From NCBI GenBank assembly GCA_964624465.1, contig CAZUZD010000207.1, positions 1 through 11,130 of the forward strand: a stretch of 11,130 bases of DNA, read 5' to 3'. A program made the position numbers and the translations under genes. The notes beneath the pieces are model-generated. The model was not told the origin of the DNA and did not search any database. It saw only the letters and a program-made list of their open reading frames with translations. The DNA comes from CAZUZD01 sp964624465 (GTDB lineage: Bacteria; Planctomycetota; Planctomycetia; Isosphaerales; Isosphaeraceae). This document shows positions 9,075 to 11,130 of the stretch, one piece after another. Numbering within the stretch: the stretch's first letter is position 1; the number at the start of each line of letters is the position of its first letter.

Positions 9075-9379
9075 TGGCCGACGCCGCCGACTCGCCGACG
9101 CCCGACCTCAGCGTGGTGGGGCCGCTCTCCAACGAGCCGGCGAACGTCCACGAGCGGTCCCGCCGGCTCAGCGCCACGCTCGACGCGCTCGGGTGCGACG
9201 CCGAGCCGGTCCTGGTCGACGACGGCAGCCGGGACGCCCCCCCGGATCCTCGACGCGCCGAGCTGGGCCAGGCTGCTCACCGTCGTGCCTCGGACCGCGG
9301 CGACCTGGATCGGACGGCCCCTGACCGTGCTGCGGTCCCGGCAGCCTCCCCCGCCCCCCATCGGAAGGGTCGCGCATGA
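9074..9379 (+). pseudogene. Remnant of a family-2 (DPM1/ArnC-like) glycosyltransferase
   Basis: Frame of 101 codons opening in a TGATG overlap with the upstream gene and closing in an ATGA overlap with the downstream one. Residues 11-54 align by eye with the N terminus of polyprenyl-phosphate glycosyltransferases: LSVV, an NE pair, RRLSATLDALGCD and then VLVDDGSRD, the nucleotide-binding DDG motif. The usual VVVP(V/L)YNE block is altered to VVGPLSNE; each change is explicable by one base substitution. After GSRD the similarity ends at a run of seven C (9237-9243). The rest is Ala/Arg/Pro-rich and unlike any domain, whereas the family runs 230-330 residues. In the +1 frame from 9243 a more protein-like stretch appears (RILDAPSWARLLTVVPRTA and on), possibly the original C terminus. 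I read this as internal deletion plus frameshift. A short translated product is not excluded. Confidence 0.7.
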
Positions 9380-10164
9380 TCGAGACCTGGTCGGAGGGTG
9401 TGCCTGACGACAACATGGCCGAGGCCATCCTGGTCGAGCTGGGCGCGATGGTGCGGCGGCATCCGTGGTGGCGGGCGCGGACGCGGCTGACGCTGGCGCT
9501 GCTCGACCGCCTGGGAGTCCGGGCCCCGGCGCGGGTCATCGACTTCGGCTGCGGCTGGGGCAGCACGTTCCTGGCACTCGAGCGGGCGGGCTACCGGACG
9601 GTCGGGGCCGACATCTCGCGGCCGGCCCTGGAACTGCTCGACGAGCCCGGACGGACGCTCGCCGTGGCCGACCTCACCCGGCCGCTGCCCGGCGGCATCG
9701 AGCCGTTCGCCGCGGTGCTGGCGCTCGACGTGATCGAGCACATCGACGACGACCGCGACGCCGTGGCGCACCTGGGCAGCCTGCTGAGCCCGCAGGGTCG
9801 GCTGATCGTGAGCGTCCCCGCCCTGCCCGAGCTGACCTCCGAGTTCGACGCGATCCAGGGGCACCGTCGCCGCTACACGCCCGACTCGCTGCGCGCCGCC
9901 TTCGAGGGCACCGGCCTCGAGGTCGAGTCGATCTTCTGGTGGGGTCAGTGGCTGGTGCCGCTCGTGCGCCGCCAGCGCAGTCGCCCGAAGTCGGCCGCCG
10001 GCACCACCGCGGCCGAGGCCTACCGCGAGTACCTCCGGCTGCCCCCCTGGCCCGCCCCGTGGGCCCTGGGCGCCGCCTTCGCCCTGGAGCACGGCCGCGC
10101 GCTCCGGGGGCGGCTCACCACCGGCACCTCGCTGTTCGCCGTCGCCCGCCGTGCCGGGGGCTGA
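9376..10164 (+). CDS. Class I SAM-dependent methyltransferase
   Basis: Predicted cytosolic methyltransferase of 262 residues. Motif I is VIDFGCGWG (54-62), the SAM-binding loop. An acidic residue at the end of strand 2 (D79 in VGADIS), ALDVIEHIDD (116-125) and GRLIVSVPALPE (141-152) complete the Rossmann core of the Methyltransf_11/23 type. GHRRRYT (162-168) is a motif I associate with methyltransferases in glycan and lipid clusters. The C-terminal 90 residues are Arg/Pro-rich with a hydrophobic WPAPWALGAAFAL segment that may touch the membrane. The ATG at 9376 overlaps the previous stop (ATGA), and GGAAGG at 9363-9368 gives a well-spaced ribosome binding site. Position behind glycosyltransferases suggests modification of a sugar or lipid-linked intermediate. 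The substrate is unknown. Confidence 0.85.
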   Translation: MIETWSEGVPDDNMAEAILVELGAMVRRHPWWRARTRLTLALLDRLGVRAPARVIDFGCGWGSTFLALERAGYRTVGADISRPALELLDEPGRTLAVADLTRPLPGGIEPFAAVLALDVIEHIDDDRDAVAHLGSLLSPQGRLIVSVPALPELTSEFDAIQGHRRRYTPDSLRAAFEGTGLEVESIFWWGQWLVPLVRRQRSRPKSAAGTTAAEAYREYLRLPPWPAPWALGAAFALEHGRALRGRLTTGTSLFAVARRAGG

Positions 10165-10180
10165 GGCCCTCTGGCCGCTC

Positions 10181-10200
10181 CCGGGCGACGACCCGGTTTC
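10181..10200 (+). terminator. Weak hairpin after the methyltransferase
   Basis: CCGGG (10181-10185) pairs with CCCGG (10192-10196) around a six-base loop and is followed by TTTC, 16 bases after the methyltransferase stop. The stem is only 5 bp, so this is a marginal terminator candidate. It overlaps the possible -35 of the next gene. Confidence 0.25.
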
Positions 10201-10226
10201 GTCCGGGGATGCGTCCGGGATACGAT
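10197..10226 (+). promoter_or_regulatory. Possible promoter of the repeat-protein gene
   Basis: TACGAT (10221-10226) resembles a -10 box, with TTTCGT (10197-10202) 18 bases upstream as a partial -35. The -10 context GATACGATGCC resembles GTACAATGCC before leuA. Transcription would start near 10233, about 150 bases before the next ATG. The rest of the 219-base gap shows no gene. Confidence 0.3.
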
Positions 10227-10383
10227 GCCAGGGCGGGGCGCTCGACCCCCGTCGGCCGATCCGCCCCGGCACGGCCGCCGACGAGTCGGGCCGCCCGCGT
10301 CCCCCGCAGAGTCAGCGGTCGCGCCCGACCGCAGCCAGGCCCCCGGGTCGCGGCTGGCCTCCTGAGGAGCCCGGGACCCCGTC

Positions 10384-11130
10384 ATGCCCAGGCGATGCCC
10401 GCCCCTGCCCTGGTCCGCCCTGCTCGTTCTCGCCGTCCTGATGCCGGGCGGGCTCACGGCCGCCGACGACGACGGGCTCGAACCGATCGGTCCGCCGGCG
10501 CCCCGGCACCGGATCCTCGCGGGCGCCGATCGCGCGGGCCTCGACGCGTGGCTGGCCACGGCGCGGGCCGCCGGTTACCGGCCGCAGTCGCTCCAGCTGG
10601 CTCCGGGGCCCGACGGGGCCCCGAGGTTCGCGGCGCTGGCGGTGCGCGACCCCGAGCGCACCGCGTGGGAGCTGCGGGTCGATCCGTCGGTCGAGGGCTT
10701 CCAGCGGACCTTCGACGCCGAGGGGGGCCGCCGTCGCTGGCTCTTTGCACTGGCGGCCACGGCCACGCCTGGCGAGCCGCGGTTCGCGGCGTTCTGGGGT
10801 CGTGGCGGCGGGGGCACCTGCCACCATGTGCTCGACGCCGACGAGCTGCGCGCGAAGGTCGAGCACTGGGGGGCCCGTGGCCAGCGGCTGGCGAGCCTGG
10901 CGGCCTTCGAGTGGCGCGGCCGGCGCCGGTACGCCGCGGTGTGGGAGCCGGCGCGCGGGGGGGCTCGCACGGTCGAGCTGGAGCTCGACGCCGACGCGCT
11001 GGCGGCGGCCGTCAGCCGCTGGCGCGCGGCTGGCCTGGCGCCGGTCGCGCTGAGCGCGGCGACGGCCGTGGGCCAGCCCGGGGGGCCCGCGCGGTTCGCC
11101 GTCGTGCTGGAGGCCGGCCGGTCGGACGAC
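10384..11130 (+). CDS. Secreted tandem-repeat protein, 3' end cut by the window
   Basis: The frame is open from ATG 10384 to the window edge (249 codons, no stop). Residues 1-27 form a signal peptide: basic MPRR, a hydrophobic ALLVLAVLM core and a likely cleavage after LTA. From about residue 49 come four repeats of roughly 50 residues. Each has a helix with a conserved Trp or aromatic residue and a GY/GL turn (WLATARAAGYRP, HWGARGQRLA, RWRAAGLAP), then a strand ending in RFAALAV, RFAAFWG, RYAAVWE or RFAVVLE. These resemble the bacterial tandem repeat domain (BTRD1 type) seen in polyglycine-hydrolase-like and many planctomycete extracellular proteins. A catalytic domain may lie beyond the edge. 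GGGA at 10373-10376 is a plausible ribosome binding site, with GAGGAG further upstream at 10364. Function unknown. Confidence 0.75.
   Translation, partial: MPRRCPPLPWSALLVLAVLMPGGLTAADDDGLEPIGPPAPRHRILAGADRAGLDAWLATARAAGYRPQSLQLAPGPDGAPRFAALAVRDPERTAWELRVDPSVEGFQRTFDAEGGRRRWLFALAATATPGEPRFAAFWGRGGGGTCHHVLDADELRAKVEHWGARGQRLASLAAFEWRGRRRYAAVWEPARGGARTVELELDADALAAAVSRWRAAGLAPVALSAATAVGQPGGPARFAVVLEAGRSDD
10528..11121 (+). repeat. Four protein-level tandem repeats (about 50 residues each)
   Basis: The RF/RY-A-x-V/L-W-like strand recurs at residues 81, 133, 182 and 237 of the 10384 gene, spacings of 52, 49 and 55 residues. Each is preceded by an amphipathic helix and an aromatic or Gly turn. Identity between copies is low, so this is an old protein-level duplication rather than a DNA repeat. 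The second copy has lost the GY turn. Confidence 0.6.

Overview
The window is very GC-rich bacterial DNA with strong third-position GC bias. As a result, long spurious frames stay open opposite and beside the real genes. The gene set fits a member of the Planctomycetota, most plausibly an Isosphaeraceae-like lineage: a giant multi-PAS hybrid kinase, a secreted protein built of WxxxGY/RFAAVW-type tandem repeats, and small genes with short GC-rich spacers. That assignment is inference from style and content; no rRNA or marker gene is present.

Layout. (1) 3-5015, minus strand: a membrane-bound hybrid histidine kinase of about 1670 residues, with a 7-helix membrane domain, seven PAS domains, HisKA, HATPase, receiver and HPt. 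(2) 5016-5555: a 540-base divergent intergenic region. It holds a promoter for the kinase, a good opposite-facing sigma70-type promoter, a short leucine-rich reading frame, a strong hairpin and a second -10-like box, all ahead of leuA. (3) 5556-7169, plus strand: leuA, 2-isopropylmalate synthase, complete with its regulatory domain, followed by a perfect 10-bp-stem hairpin. (4) 7170-7523: a 354-base spacer with a promoter in a relatively AT-rich patch. (5) 7524-10164, plus strand: a tightly overlapping three-member cluster. It contains a GT-C membrane glycosyltransferase (ArnT/PMT-like), the broken remnant of a family-2 glycosyltransferase, and a class I SAM methyltransferase. The junctions are TGATG and ATGA overlaps. 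(6) 10384 to the window edge, plus strand: the N-terminal 249 residues of a secreted protein with four copies of a roughly 50-residue repeat resembling the bacterial tandem repeat domain of polyglycine-hydrolase-type proteins.

How the genes work together. The kinase and leuA are divergent and show no evident functional link. In cluster 5, a DPM1/ArnC-like family-2 enzyme would normally make the polyprenyl-phosphate sugar that a GT-C enzyme uses. Here that gene is reduced to about 55 recognisable residues, yet both overlapping junctions are kept. The pathway is therefore either crippled or served by a paralogue elsewhere.

I see no CRISPR array, insertion sequence, tRNA or rRNA, and nothing that clearly amounts to a new defence or mobile system. 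The most promising leads are the leuA leader (possible attenuation), the decayed glycosyltransferase with its C7 tract, and the architecture of the kinase.
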